64,000 nt of DNA from Imperialibacter roseus (GTDB lineage Bacteria; Bacteroidota; Bacteroidia; Cytophagales; Cyclobacteriaceae). Where the stretch lies: the NCBI RefSeq assembly GCF_032999765.1, contig NZ_CP136051.1, positions 2,146,417 to 2,210,416 on the forward strand, written 5' to 3'. The stretch's first letter is position 1. Every line of letters begins with the position of its first letter. The notes under the pieces are model-generated. The model did not search any database. It saw nothing but the letters and a program-made list of their open reading frames with translations, and was not told where the DNA came from. This document shows positions 1-8,839 of this stretch, piece by piece. The position numbers were made by a program, and so were the translations under genes.

Positions 1-928
1 CCCACTTGGCAGAGAAGTCAAACAGGGAAAAGTAGCCCGAGCTTTCATCGTAGTAGTAGCGCCGACCTTCCGATGTATTGATGTTTGAAAACCTTCTCGA
101 GTTGGGCGGGTCAAGTATAAAGTTGGTAAAGGCAAAAGTCTTGCTGAAATCAAGCTTTTGCTGCGCCTGCGGATCCATGCCGTCGCCATCGTACATGCTT
201 TCCACAATGTCGATCCCCTCAGCAGCCAGGGCAATGTCGAAGGTTTCGGCACCGGAGCACATGGCAAAAAGGTAGCCGCCTGTCAGTGTGAAGCCCTCAA
301 TCTTTTTGGCCACCGCCAGCTTCATGTCTGATACTTTGCTGTAGCCAAAGGAGGCGGCAGTGGCTTCTTGTATTTTGGCTTCAATCTGCGACGATGATCG
401 TCTCAGGTGACGACCAAATTGCCCGGTAAAGTCTTCATGATGGAGGTGCAGCCAGTCGAAATGCAACAGGCTATCGGACAGTACCTCCGTATCATAAATA
501 AGTGTGTAGGGTATCTCTGCGTAGTCAAGGGCGGTGATCACAGCGTCGGTATTGTCTTCCACCATGTCGTTCTTCGGAGAGTAAACGGCGATTCTGGGTT
601 CCTTTTCCATCTTTACCGAGTTCATGTTCACCCTCGGACTTTCAATTTCTTTCATCAGCAGGGCTGTTTCCCCGTCGCTGATCACTTCAAATGATACACC
701 CCTGATGCTGCACTCATTTTCAACTAGGGGATTGTATGGAAAAAGAAAGCTACCGCCACGGTAGTTGAGCAGCCAGTTGATGGGTATCTCATTTTGGAGA
801 GACAAGTAGGCGATGCCGTAGGCCTTGAGATGGTTTCTTTGCATGGCATCCATGGGTATAAGGATCGAACTGGCCTGACCAGCGAGAGGCAAAAGAAAGA
901 GCAGCAACCAAAAGATTCGTTTGACCAT
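1..928 (-). CDS. Exported protein of the Bacteroidota 'asparagine synthetase B' family (C-terminal part cut off by window edge)
   Basis: Reverse-strand reading from ATG at 926-928 stays open for 309 codons to the window edge, so the C-terminus is missing. The protein starts with a signal peptide (MVKRIFWLLLFLLPLAGQAS), followed by SSILIPMDAMQRNHLKAYGI, WLLNYRGGSFLFPY, DWLHLHHEDFTGQFG and FAMCSGAETFDIALAAEG. From memory these match a conserved exported family in Cytophagales and Flavobacteriia that databases label 'asparagine synthetase B'. The label is doubtful. There is no N-terminal catalytic cysteine of an Ntn glutaminase and no visible ATP-pyrophosphatase loop, and the protein is secreted. 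The HLHHEDFTG and AMCSGAE segments look more like a periplasmic hydrolase-like fold, but no reaction can be assigned. It is transcribed away from nothing obvious upstream: the next gene in the same direction ends 141 bp before its start. Confidence 0.7.
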   Translation of the reverse strand, partial: MVKRIFWLLLFLLPLAGQASSILIPMDAMQRNHLKAYGIAYLSLQNEIPINWLLNYRGGSFLFPYNPLVENECSIRGVSFEVISDGETALLMKEIESPRVNMNSVKMEKEPRIAVYSPKNDMVEDNTDAVITALDYAEIPYTLIYDTEVLSDSLLHFDWLHLHHEDFTGQFGRHLRRSSSQIEAKIQEATAASFGYSKVSDMKLAVAKKIEGFTLTGGYLFAMCSGAETFDIALAAEGIDIVESMYDGDGMDPQAQQKLDFSKTFAFTNFILDPPNSRRFSNINTSEGRRYYYDESSGYFSLFDFSAKW

Positions 929-1030
929 ACCCTTGAAAGTTTGGGTGGTAGTAAGTCAATATAAAAAAATTTGCCCATTTGGTCGCTATGCGGTAAGCTC
1001 AAAATGACGAACGGCATTGAGTAGGGCAAT

Positions 1031-1060
1031 GCTTCCCGCACACAATTGGATACGGGAAGC
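1031..1060 (-). terminator. Hairpin downstream of the ABC permease
   Basis: A perfect 8-bp inverted repeat, GCTTCCCG (1031-1038) and CGGGAAGC (1053-1060), with a 14-nt loop lies 8 bp past the stop of the permease gene. No T-run follows on the minus strand, so it may be a weak terminator or a 3'-end stabilising hairpin. Confidence 0.4.
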
Positions 1061-1068
1061 AGACCTGA

Positions 1069-3750
1069 TTACTCATATTTTAAAGAATCCACGGGATTGT
1101 TTTTACTTATTCTGTCTGTTTGGAGTGTGATAGTGGCAAGGGCAATGCTAAGCAGAATCGCTGACGAGAGCAGAAATACCGACCATTGAACCCCGTTTGA
1201 ATAGGCATAGTTTTGCATCCATTCTTTGAGAATGAAATAGCTCGATGGTAAGCCTATCAGAATGGCTGCAACAAGCAGTAAGCCGAAATCTTTGACAACA
1301 AGTAGCATAAGCTGTGGCAATGAAGCCCCCAGCACTTTTCTGATTCCAATCTCCTTCGTTTTTTTTATGAGCATCATCAGCACCAGCCCGTAGAGCCCAA
1401 GCATGGCAATGATAATGGCCAGGCCTGTAAAGATCTCCGAAATTCTTTCCAGGCGTTTGTCGGCACTATAGGCACGGTTGAAAAACTCGTCCATAAAAAA
1501 GTAGTCAAAGTAGTTGCCCGGGTAGAACTCATCAAACTTGCTCCTGATAGCGGACAGCATTTCTTCGGAATTCGAACCTTCCAACCTCACACTGATATAG
1601 TTTTCCGGACTATAGGCAGGCATCAGTATGATCGGCTCAATAGACTCTTTAAGAGAGCGTTGATGAAAATCGTCGGTCACTCCAACGATTCGCCAGTTAT
1701 TGCCCCAGAACGTTATTGACTTGCCAATGGCTTCTTCCGGAGAGTTGAAATGCATCAGTTCACTGGCAGATTTGTTTACCAGCACGGTGTTGAGCTGCCT
1801 GAAATCGGTATTGTGGTCTGTTAGTTCAAACGACCTGCCCGCCAGTAAGTTGATCTTGAAGTGATCAACGAAATCGTAATCGACCTGGATAAAGCTGGAA
1901 GTAAGATCGGCCCGGTCAGGAATTTCCGGTGACCCAATCTGAAATATTCTGCCAGTTCGCTCACTGAATAACCTGCTGGAGGATGTGACAGATGAAACGC
2001 CGCTGAGGCTCATCAGGCTTTTCTTGAATGAAGCAAACCTGGAAATAAAGGTGCTGTCGAACCTGACCATCGATGGGCCATTGAGGACGATAATATTGTC
2101 GATTTGGGCGCCAAGATCCTCGTTTTGCATGTAGCGAATTTGCTGAGTAATGGAAATGGTGCCTGTAATCAGCATAATAGCTGAGGTAAACTGAAAGACT
2201 ACCAAAACCTTCCTGAGCCCGGCCGACCCACTTCGGGTATCCAGTTTCCCTTTCAGCACATCACTGCTTTTGAACCGTGAAAGCACCAGGGCAGGATACA
2301 TGCCTACTAAAGTGGCCAGCAAAAAGAATCCGGCTGCCAAAATGATCCAGGCTGGTAGGTTGAGCAAAGTGGCATTTGCGAAGATGTCAGGTGTGAGCCC
2401 AACGCCCGTTAAGGCAACAAAGCCTGGCTGTAGCAGGAATACCAAGCCGAGCGATAAAAGCAACGCCAGGGTATTGACCATTATCGATTCTATCATAAAC
2501 TGTATGGCCAACTGTTTGCGATGGGCACCGAGGACTTTTCTAACCCCCACCTCCCTGGCTCGCTGTAGTGCCCTGCTTGTGGTGAGGTTAACGAAGTTGA
2601 TCCACGCAATGAGAAGAACAATCAACGCTATGCATAGCAGTAGCCATACCACCCTGCCATCGGAAGTATGGCCTATTTCATATTCGAAGTCGGAATACAA
2701 CCTGGCTTCGGAAAGCGGCTGAAGACCGAACTTCTCCACGCTGCCCGACACGGTATTGCCTTCGAAATATTTTTCACTAAAGTCATCAAACTTCGCAGCC
2801 AGTAGTTCAGGGTCAGCTCCCTGTTTTAGCTTCAGGTAATGATAGAAGTCGGACCAGGTGAAGCTGTTGTCGGCCGCTTCGCCTGCCAGAAAAATAAATG
2901 ATTTGTAGGAAACGATCATCCCGAACTGGAGGTGAGAGTTGGCCGGTACGTCCTCGAAAATAGCGGTGATTTGACCCGGAAGCTCGCCAGTCCCCACTTT
3001 GATTGGCTGACCTATCAAATTTGAAAGCTCAGTGCCTCCTTTGAGCAGTGATCTGGCGAAAGTTTCTGAAATGGCTACACTCCCCGTCTCGCTAAGTGCC
3101 GTTTGTGCATCACCTGCTATCAGCGGGTAGGTGAAAACGTCAAAAAAATGCTCATCTGCCCACAGGTAATCTTCCACACGCCGAATATCGTCGCCATAGG
3201 TTATGTTGATCCACGAGCCGGCGGTCATGCGTGTATAAGATGCTATCTCGGGATACTCAGCTGCCATTGCGCTGCCAATAGTAGGGTAGGTGATGGTGCC
3301 GTGTTGTACCAGCCCACCTTCCTGATACCGGTCGTTGTACACCCTGTAGATACGATCAAAATCTTTGTTGAACCTGTCAAAGCTGGTTTCGAAGAGCACG
3401 TACTGTAAGATCAGAAGGCAGGTGGAGATCCCTGCCACCAATCCAACCATATTGATAGCGGTGAACGTTTTGTGCCTGACCAAGTCCCGGTACGACACTT
3501 TGAGATAGTTTTGTAATAAATCCATATTATTTTGAGTTGTTGAGTAATTCTTTTTGCGAAGGCGGTGATAGCGAAGAAAGGCAATGGCATTGAGGACATA
3601 ATTACGTGAAGACTTTCTGGCTGAGAACTGCTTCAAGTCAGACAGGTATATCTCATACAGATCGCCCTCAATGGCCTCCCACAGATCACTGTGACAGAAT
3701 TTTCTGAGCACCCGCTCTGCCCACTTTGGAGGATGTTTAACTTCTTTCAT
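1069..3750 (-). CDS. MacB/FtsX-type ABC transporter permease with N-terminal permease prefix domain
   Basis: 893-aa inner-membrane protein. Residues 1-60 (HPPKWAERVLRKFCHSDLWE, then EIEGDLYEIY-like residues) match the 'permease prefix domain' found at the start of large Bacteroidota FtsX permeases. A TM helix near residue 100 is followed by a MacB-type periplasmic domain, a first FtsX block of three TM segments (VNLTTSRALQRAREVGVRKV at about 388-407), a second periplasmic domain, and a second FtsX block (KKTKEIGIRKVLGAS). This duplicated layout is usual for the family. Its start overlaps the stop of the PadR gene by 4 bp, so the two are co-transcribed and translationally coupled. No ATPase gene is adjacent. 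Related permeases are thought to export peptides, lipids or toxic compounds; the substrate here is unknown. ATG start at 3750. Confidence 0.92.
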   Translation of the reverse strand: MKEVKHPPKWAERVLRKFCHSDLWEAIEGDLYEIYLSDLKQFSARKSSRNYVLNAIAFLRYHRLRKKNYSTTQNNMDLLQNYLKVSYRDLVRHKTFTAINMVGLVAGISTCLLILQYVLFETSFDRFNKDFDRIYRVYNDRYQEGGLVQHGTITYPTIGSAMAAEYPEIASYTRMTAGSWINITYGDDIRRVEDYLWADEHFFDVFTYPLIAGDAQTALSETGSVAISETFARSLLKGGTELSNLIGQPIKVGTGELPGQITAIFEDVPANSHLQFGMIVSYKSFIFLAGEAADNSFTWSDFYHYLKLKQGADPELLAAKFDDFSEKYFEGNTVSGSVEKFGLQPLSEARLYSDFEYEIGHTSDGRVVWLLLCIALIVLLIAWINFVNLTTSRALQRAREVGVRKVLGAHRKQLAIQFMIESIMVNTLALLLSLGLVFLLQPGFVALTGVGLTPDIFANATLLNLPAWIILAAGFFLLATLVGMYPALVLSRFKSSDVLKGKLDTRSGSAGLRKVLVVFQFTSAIMLITGTISITQQIRYMQNEDLGAQIDNIIVLNGPSMVRFDSTFISRFASFKKSLMSLSGVSSVTSSSRLFSERTGRIFQIGSPEIPDRADLTSSFIQVDYDFVDHFKINLLAGRSFELTDHNTDFRQLNTVLVNKSASELMHFNSPEEAIGKSITFWGNNWRIVGVTDDFHQRSLKESIEPIILMPAYSPENYISVRLEGSNSEEMLSAIRSKFDEFYPGNYFDYFFMDEFFNRAYSADKRLERISEIFTGLAIIIAMLGLYGLVLMMLIKKTKEIGIRKVLGASLPQLMLLVVKDFGLLLVAAILIGLPSSYFILKEWMQNYAYSNGVQWSVFLLSSAILLSIALATITLQTDRISKNNPVDSLKYE

Positions 3751-4079
3751 GACCTGTCAAATGCCACCTTGGGAATAGATTGCCATATTTGCTCACGAAT
3801 GCTTTTGGCATTTTCAAGAGCCTCCTGGCCTGATTTAGTCACCCTGAAAAGCAGCTTGCGTTTGCCTCCCCGCTCCGGTGTAGGGTCACTGTACCGTGAT
3901 TCCAGGTAGTCTTTTTCCGCCAGTCGTTGCAGCACGTTGTGTACCGTGCTGATAGTGATAGAACGCTGACATTTGTTCTCAACCTCTTCTTTGATGACCA
4001 CGCCATAGGCATTGTCGAAAAGTGAGGCTACCACCAGCAAGATCATTTCTTCCAATTCACCAAGGTTTGTCCCTTTCAT
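3747..4079 (-). CDS. PadR family transcriptional regulator
   Basis: 110-aa winged-helix regulator. The sequence MKGTNLGELEEMILLVVASL opens the PadR fold. EEVENKCQRSITISTVHNVL is the recognition-helix region, and RYSDPTPERGGKRKLLFRVT is the wing. The length is typical of the compact PadR-s2 class. These proteins usually repress a neighbouring transporter and themselves, and respond to a small hydrophobic ligand or to membrane stress. Its last 4 bases overlap the ATG of the large permease, the standard PadR-permease pair of Bacteroidota. A 50-bp palindrome 10 bp upstream of the ATG is the likely operator. In PadR proteins paired with prefix-domain permeases the regulator is expected to control that permease; this is inference here. 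Confidence 0.93.
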   Translation of the reverse strand: MKGTNLGELEEMILLVVASLFDNAYGVVIKEEVENKCQRSITISTVHNVLQRLAEKDYLESRYSDPTPERGGKRKLLFRVTKSGQEALENAKSIREQIWQSIPKVAFDRS

Positions 4080-4088
4080 AAAATAAAG

Positions 4089-4138
4089 TTAATTCGACAA
4101 AGACGAATTTAATATTAATTTCGTAATTGTCGAATTAA
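4089..4138. promoter_or_regulatory. 50-bp near-perfect palindrome, probable PadR operator
   Basis: Outer arms TTAATTCGACAA (4089-4100) and TTGTCGAATTAA (4127-4138) are perfect complements. Inner arms ACGAATTT (4103-4110) and AATTTCGT (4117-4124) share the same centre (4113.5) with one mismatched pair, around a central AATATT. Half-sites of the type TCGA/CGAA recur four times, with a further TGTCGAAATG near 4163. It sits just upstream of the PadR ATG and overlaps the region where its promoter must lie. Autorepression is inferred from position and symmetry. Confidence 0.7.
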
Positions 4139-4174
4139 TACTTGTTATTTTCTTTCCTTCTGTCGAAATGTAGG

Positions 4175-5521
4175 TTAGAGTAGCTTGATCAAACCATATA
4201 TCGCAACGGCCACAATGGCTACTATGCTGATCCAGAGGGTGATGTTATACAACATTCCAGAGGTGATGGGTTGCTCTCTTTTGTACTTAAAATGAATGGC
4301 TGCAAAAGCCACCAGCAGCAGCAAAACAGAGCCGACAATGCCACCTGAAAGAATCATCAGCACCGGAGATTCCACAAAGAAATAGGCCAGGGCCCAGGCT
4401 GTGGGGAAGATCCACGCCAGCATAGCGATGGTTTTCCTTCTTGCGGCCATGTCAAAAAAATCGATCCAGCCAAGCTGCCCGAAAATGTCTGCATACATTC
4501 TCGTCCAGAAGGCAAGGGTGGCAAATACACTGGAGAACAGCACAAAAAAGGCACCGACCAGAAAGATCGTTTTGAAGCCAGGGCCAAGCGATTCTGTGTA
4601 AATGGTGGCAATGGTTTCTACCATTTTGAGCCCTTCAGGCACATTGCCGCTGTGGTTAAGCACGGCAGCACCCAGCAGATAAAAGGCAGCAGTCACCGAG
4701 GTGTAGATAATCATGGCAACAGTAGCGTCGAGGTACATGACTTTGGTCCAGCCTTCTGCTCTGCGCAGCCATGCGTCTGAATCGTCACGAGGGCCGGTAT
4801 AGGCAGCATAGCCTTTCTCCCTGCACCAGTAGGTGTAGGCTAATATTTCATCGCTGGCAACGCCTGTAATGCCAAAGGCGCCAATGGCTACCCCTACCAG
4901 GGCGGGTGACAGGTCGAACTGGAGCCCGCTCCAGATGTCGGCCATGGAAATGCTGTATTGGGTGTCGGAAAGGAAAATCAGGCAGGCGATGGTAAGGCAG
5001 GTGAAAAGCACTGTCATCACCAGCGAGGCTTTTTCTACAGGGAGGTAGTAGCCCTTGAAAATGATACTGGCCACCAGCAAAGCAACAAAAATCACCCAGA
5101 TCATGGTGGCTACAGATGGAAAGAGCATGCTCAGCACCAGCGCAGATCCGCCCATCATACCGCCAATCTGGAACACCTTTAGCGACATCAGGCCGAGTAT
5201 GGTCACCACTGACCATTTACCCTTGCCCGACTTGGTGCCCGGCAGCAGCTTTAATGCCTGCATGGCTGTTTCTCCGGTGAGGATGGTGTGCTTGCCAAAC
5301 TCCACTTGCACTGCCACTTTTATCAGGCAGCTGGCAATAATGATCCAGAAGGCGGTAAAACCTGCCGACGCACCAAGGGTTGTAGTAGCGATCAGCTCAC
5401 CTGAGCCAACGATGGAAGCGGACAGGATAAAGCCCGGCCCAAGGAATTTAAGACGCTGAAAGAAGGTAGTAGGCGGTTCTTTGATGGTAGCCGCACTGAT
5501 GAGGTAAGAGTTGTCGGTCAT
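4175..5521 (-). CDS. Nramp-family (divergent) metal-ion transporter-like membrane protein
   Basis: 448-aa protein with 11-12 hydrophobic segments, the length of Nramp carriers. TM1 reads GPGFILSASIVGSGELIATT (residues 28-47), and TM6 carries GITGVASDEI (217-226). Both are unwound-helix positions in the LeuT fold. Classical Nramp proteins have DPGN in TM1 and a methionine-containing MPH motif in TM6, which coordinate Mn or Fe. Here they are GSGE and ASDE. The protein therefore belongs to a distant Nramp-like clade, and its cargo may not be Mn/Fe. The loop after TM6 (REKGYAAYTGPRDDSDAWLR) is long and charged. ATG at 5521; monocistronic, with 95 bp to the PadR start downstream and 138 bp to the lipoprotein gene upstream. 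Family membership is fairly sure; substrate is unknown. Confidence 0.85.
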   Translation of the reverse strand: MTDNSYLISAATIKEPPTTFFQRLKFLGPGFILSASIVGSGELIATTTLGASAGFTAFWIIIASCLIKVAVQVEFGKHTILTGETAMQALKLLPGTKSGKGKWSVVTILGLMSLKVFQIGGMMGGSALVLSMLFPSVATMIWVIFVALLVASIIFKGYYLPVEKASLVMTVLFTCLTIACLIFLSDTQYSISMADIWSGLQFDLSPALVGVAIGAFGITGVASDEILAYTYWCREKGYAAYTGPRDDSDAWLRRAEGWTKVMYLDATVAMIIYTSVTAAFYLLGAAVLNHSGNVPEGLKMVETIATIYTESLGPGFKTIFLVGAFFVLFSSVFATLAFWTRMYADIFGQLGWIDFFDMAARRKTIAMLAWIFPTAWALAYFFVESPVLMILSGGIVGSVLLLLVAFAAIHFKYKREQPITSGMLYNITLWISIVAIVAVAIYGLIKLL

Positions 5522-5659
5522 TTAAGCAGGTAAGTAGGGTGCAAACAATATAGTTAATAATACGCAGTCATTACCTGAATTGAAAGCCCTTTCCCCATCG
5601 GTGGTTGATAACCGGACTATTGGCCGGGTTCTTTTCGTTTGGAAGGAGTAAAACCCGAA

Positions 5660-6076
5660 CTACTCTTTTACCTTGTAAAAAAGGGTCTTTCCGTACCAGC
5701 CATTGGAATTGAACCTGACTGTTATTCTGAGCACATCGCCAACAACATACAAACTATCCGGGAACGACGAATAGACAATAGAGTTTTCATAGTTATTGTG
5801 GCCATTCCAACCGGTTGTTGAATATTGAACTAGCTCCGTGCCTGTAATGTCCACGACCTCTTCATTGTTTTTTTGTTTCAGATAGCGAACATTACTGGCA
5901 TCTGAACCGGCCTCCACCAGCAGCTCCTGTTTTGAGTTGAGGTCAACAAAAAGAGTGTCGTCGTAGATTACTTCCGCATAGGTGTCTTTGAAAATGACGT
6001 AAGGTGCGGGGTCGTCGTAGTAGCAGGCGGTAAGCGTGGCTGTCATGAGGACGAAAATATTAATAGATGCCTTCAT
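5660..6076 (-). CDS. Small outer-membrane lipoprotein of unknown function
   Basis: 138-aa protein beginning with a short signal sequence that ends in a lipobox (TATLTAC, cysteine at residue 18), so it should be lipid-anchored. The mature part is polar and beta-rich (ADVIYDDTLF-like and ITVRFNSNGWYGKTLFYKV segments) with no cysteine pairs or catalytic motif that I recognise. The C-terminal half resembles the small immunoglobulin-like lipoproteins common in Bacteroidota, but only in general character. ATG at 6074-6076. It is divergent from the exported protein at 6233 across 156 bp. No function is proposed. Confidence 0.75.
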   Translation of the reverse strand: MKASINIFVLMTATLTACYYDDPAPYVIFKDTYAEVIYDDTLFVDLNSKQELLVEAGSDASNVRYLKQKNNEEVVDITGTELVQYSTTGWNGHNNYENSIVYSSFPDSLYVVGDVLRITVRFNSNGWYGKTLFYKVKE

Positions 6077-6232
6077 ATGGTTGTATTAGTGAGTGGTTTT
6101 TAAAAGACAACTCCACCTTGTAAAGGCTTCCAGTGTGAGTGGGATATTTTTCTTGCCTCAATTCGTACGGTTTTTTGTCTGAAAATTTCAGATATTGAAG
6201 TTTATTGCGGCATGAGGCTATATTCTTTTTAG

Positions 6233-6937
6233 ATGAAAAATTCTTTGTTTCTGGTGTTTATGTTGCTTTTAAGCGTAAGCTTAAGGGCGCAGGAAGGCCG
6301 TAAGTTCAAAGTAAGGCCCGGAGAAGTGACTAAGTCAGTGATTCCATTATCTGAAGTATTCAGGTTTGCCTCATTTGAATACGGAGATGTAGATTTGGTC
6401 AGTGGGTCTACTATCAACGCACTCCTTAATTATAATTTACTCTTAAGGGAAATGCTTTATATTAATTACGCTGGCGATACCGTAAGTATCAGTCCGACGG
6501 GCACAAAAAAGATCACGGTCGGAGGGTCGGAGTTCTACTCGTTTCCCGGTAATATGTGGGTGGAGGCGATAGCCGGTGACAAAAGACTTCAGTTGGGCGT
6601 TCATCAGGTAGTGGGACTTGCGAAGACCGAGGTTTTCGGAGAGCAATACCGTGATGGAATAACCCCATTTAGAAATATTGAAAGGGGGATATACCCGACT
6701 TACAGGGAACTTTATAACCAGAAAGCCAGATACTGCATGCTGCTGACGAAGCAAACGGCCTACTATTTTATAGACAAGAACAAAAGGATTAGTCGAGCAA
6801 AAAGGTCAGTTATCGTAAAACTTTTTCCAAAGTATTCAAATGAAATAAAGTCCTTCATAAAGGAGAAGTCGATTAAAACGAATCAGGAGGAAGATCTTAG
6901 ACAACTTGTTGCCTTTTGCCACCAAATAGGCTATTAA
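6233..6937 (+). CDS. Exported protein of unknown function
   Basis: 234-aa protein with a clear signal peptide (MKNSLFLVFMLLLSVSLRAQ, cleavage after RAQ). The following 80 residues (RPGEVTKSVIPLSEVFRFAS, then repeated short beta strands) are followed by a basic C-terminal third with YFIDKNKRISRAKRSVIVKL and a run of lysines. That region resembles the tail of small Bacteroidota exported proteins in which a lysine/glutamate-rich helix ends the chain. No recognised domain is visible. ATG at 6233. The upstream TATATTCT (6219-6226) only partly fits the Bacteroidota -7 element. The next gene on the strand starts 113 bp downstream with its own promoter. Confidence 0.8.
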   Translation: MKNSLFLVFMLLLSVSLRAQEGRKFKVRPGEVTKSVIPLSEVFRFASFEYGDVDLVSGSTINALLNYNLLLREMLYINYAGDTVSISPTGTKKITVGGSEFYSFPGNMWVEAIAGDKRLQLGVHQVVGLAKTEVFGEQYRDGITPFRNIERGIYPTYRELYNQKARYCMLLTKQTAYYFIDKNKRISRAKRSVIVKLFPKYSNEIKSFIKEKSIKTNQEEDLRQLVAFCHQIGY

Positions 6938-7021
6938 CGAATATTTTCTCACTCCTCTGATCTTCAATGAGGATTCATGTCCCGTTTTCCAGGTAATCCA
7001 ATTCTTAGCATTCCAATTGTC

Positions 7022-7029
7022 TATCTTTG
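7022..7029 (+). promoter_or_regulatory. Bacteroidota -7 promoter element for the flavoprotein gene
   Basis: TATCTTTG fits TAnnTTTG exactly. It lies 21 bp before the TTG start at 7051, giving an expected leader of about 15 nt and supporting that start. No good -33 TTG is placed 18-20 bp upstream. Confidence 0.6.
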
Positions 7030-7050
7030 CGTTTTTAAAGAAGATACGCA

Positions 7051-8634
7051 TTGCAAAAAGAATTTCAGTTTCAGGTACTACCTGAAGAGGCCGCCGACCA
7101 GGAAGCGCTCTATAAGCTGGCCAGCCAGAAGGCCTACATCCCGTTTTCAGACATCAGGCATGTGGAGGTGCTCAAGCGGTCGATCGACGCCCGCCAGCGC
7201 ATCATCAAAGTAAATCTCACTGTTCGGGTGTATGTGAACGAAGACTTCGTGGAAACGCCAACCTGGCTGCCAGACTATCCTGACGTGTCTTCAGCCGAAG
7301 AAGTAGTCATCATTGGGGCAGGCCCGGCCGGCCTTTTTGCGGCGCTGCGTTGCATAGAATTAGGTAGAAAGCCCATTATTCTTGAACGAGGCAAGGACGT
7401 CCGTGACCGTCGCAGAGACCTGAAGGCGATCAACATCGATCATATTGTCAACGAAGACTCCAATTACTGTTTTGGAGAAGGAGGAGCTGGCACCTATTCA
7501 GATGGTAAGCTGTATACCCGCAGTAAGAAAAGGGGCGATGTGCAGCGCATTTTGAAACTGTTGGTGGGCTTTGGAGCAACAAAGGAAATACTCGTGGAGG
7601 CCCATCCGCACATCGGGACCAACAAATTGCCTGAGATTATTACCGATATCCGGGAGTGCATCTTAGCCCACGGTGGTGTGGTGAAATTTAATACCAGAGT
7701 GACAGATATCTTACTCAAAGGCGATGCCATTGAGGGTGTGACAACTGCTTCCGGAGATATTATCAAAGCGAAGAAGGTGATTTTGGCCACCGGCCATTCC
7801 GCCAGAGATATATTTGAATTGCTGGACAGAAAGAAGATTGCGATTGAACTTAAGCCCTTCGCCCTGGGAGTGAGGGTGGAGCACCCGCAGTCGTTGATTG
7901 ACACGATACAGTACAAATGCGATGACAGAGGGACTTACCTGCCTCCGGCGCCCTACAGCATCGTGAAGCAGGTGGGTAGCGGAACCAACACCCGTGGCGT
8001 CTACTCTTTCTGTATGTGTCCTGGTGGTGTGATTGCCCCCTGTGCCACAAGTCCCGGCGAGGTGGTGACCAATGGCTGGTCGCCGTCCAAGAGAGACCAG
8101 CCAAGCGCCAACTCCGGTATTGTTGTCGAGCTTCGGCCAGAGGATTTTAAAGCATTTGCCAAAAAAGGCCCTTTGGCGGCCATGGCTTTTCAGCAGTCGA
8201 TTGAACAAATGGCCTGGAAGGAAGGTGGGCAAACGCAGCGGGTGCCTGGACAAAGGCTGTTGGACTTCACTAACGGTAAGCTGTCGGCCGACGTGCCGGA
8301 GACTTCGTACAAGCCGGGCGTCACTTCCGTGGAGCTGGGTAGTGTGCTGCCAGACTTTATTTACAAGACGCTTCAGGAAGGCTTCAGGGAGTTTGGAAAG
8401 GCCATGAAGGGCTACCTGACCAATGAGGCGGTAGTGCATGCGCCGGAAAGCCGCACTTCATCTCCCGTGCGCATTCCCCGTGACCAGGAAACGCTGGAGC
8501 ATATAGCGGTAAAAGGACTGTATCCTTGCGGAGAAGGGGCTGGCTATGCCGGTGGCATTGTGTCGGCAGCCATCGATGGGGAGAAGTGTGCCGAGAAAGC
8601 GGTAGGGTACGTGGCGGAGGTTGTTGGCGAGTGA
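7051..8634 (+). CDS. FAD-dependent oxidoreductase, COG2509 family
   Basis: 527-aa flavoprotein. Residues 1-75 form the small N-terminal domain typical of the family (ending in basic RSIDARQRIIKVNLTVRV). The dinucleotide-binding motif is VVIIGAGPAGLFAALRC (about 87-103), followed by ERGKDVRDRRRD and the family signature NYCFGEGGAGTYSDGKLYTR (about 138-157). The second nucleotide-binding stretch is KKVILATGHSARDIFELL, and the C-terminus closes the FAD site with GLYPCGEGAGYAGGIVSAAI. COG2509 proteins are widespread 'uncharacterised FAD-dependent dehydrogenases'; the substrate is not known. The start is TTG at 7051; no in-frame ATG lies between the promoter and this codon, and the N-terminal residues MQKEFQFQVLPEEA fit the family. 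Single-gene unit followed by a hairpin. Confidence 0.9.
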   Translation: MQKEFQFQVLPEEAADQEALYKLASQKAYIPFSDIRHVEVLKRSIDARQRIIKVNLTVRVYVNEDFVETPTWLPDYPDVSSAEEVVIIGAGPAGLFAALRCIELGRKPIILERGKDVRDRRRDLKAINIDHIVNEDSNYCFGEGGAGTYSDGKLYTRSKKRGDVQRILKLLVGFGATKEILVEAHPHIGTNKLPEIITDIRECILAHGGVVKFNTRVTDILLKGDAIEGVTTASGDIIKAKKVILATGHSARDIFELLDRKKIAIELKPFALGVRVEHPQSLIDTIQYKCDDRGTYLPPAPYSIVKQVGSGTNTRGVYSFCMCPGGVIAPCATSPGEVVTNGWSPSKRDQPSANSGIVVELRPEDFKAFAKKGPLAAMAFQQSIEQMAWKEGGQTQRVPGQRLLDFTNGKLSADVPETSYKPGVTSVELGSVLPDFIYKTLQEGFREFGKAMKGYLTNEAVVHAPESRTSSPVRIPRDQETLEHIAVKGLYPCGEGAGYAGGIVSAAIDGEKCAEKAVGYVAEVVGE

Positions 8635-8662
8635 AGACACTTGCCAAGCGGTTGTTTTGAGG

Positions 8663-8686
8663 CTGGTGAGTGACGACACTCACCAG
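8663..8686 (+). terminator. Strong hairpin after the flavoprotein gene
   Basis: Perfect 10-bp stem CTGGTGAGTG (8663-8672) and CACTCACCAG (8677-8686) with the tetraloop ACGA, 28 bp past the stop at 8634. No U-tract follows, so it is either a factor-assisted terminator or an RNA 3'-end protector. Confidence 0.5.
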
Positions 8687-8839
8687 AACGACCCTTGCGT
8701 GAGAAGACTGAGGGGAATCGAGGTGGCTGTTTTGATACACCTTTGCCCCATCCAGTAATTAAAATCTCATCCTTTTGAAGGATATTATTCACATTAACGC
8801 TACATTTCTCACAGACTTCATCAACGAAAGCAAATAGCC

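Noticed and set aside
724-1041. 105-codon minus-strand ORF near the left edge
   Set aside because: It overlaps the first 200 bases of the exported-protein gene in another frame and has no domain or signal features.
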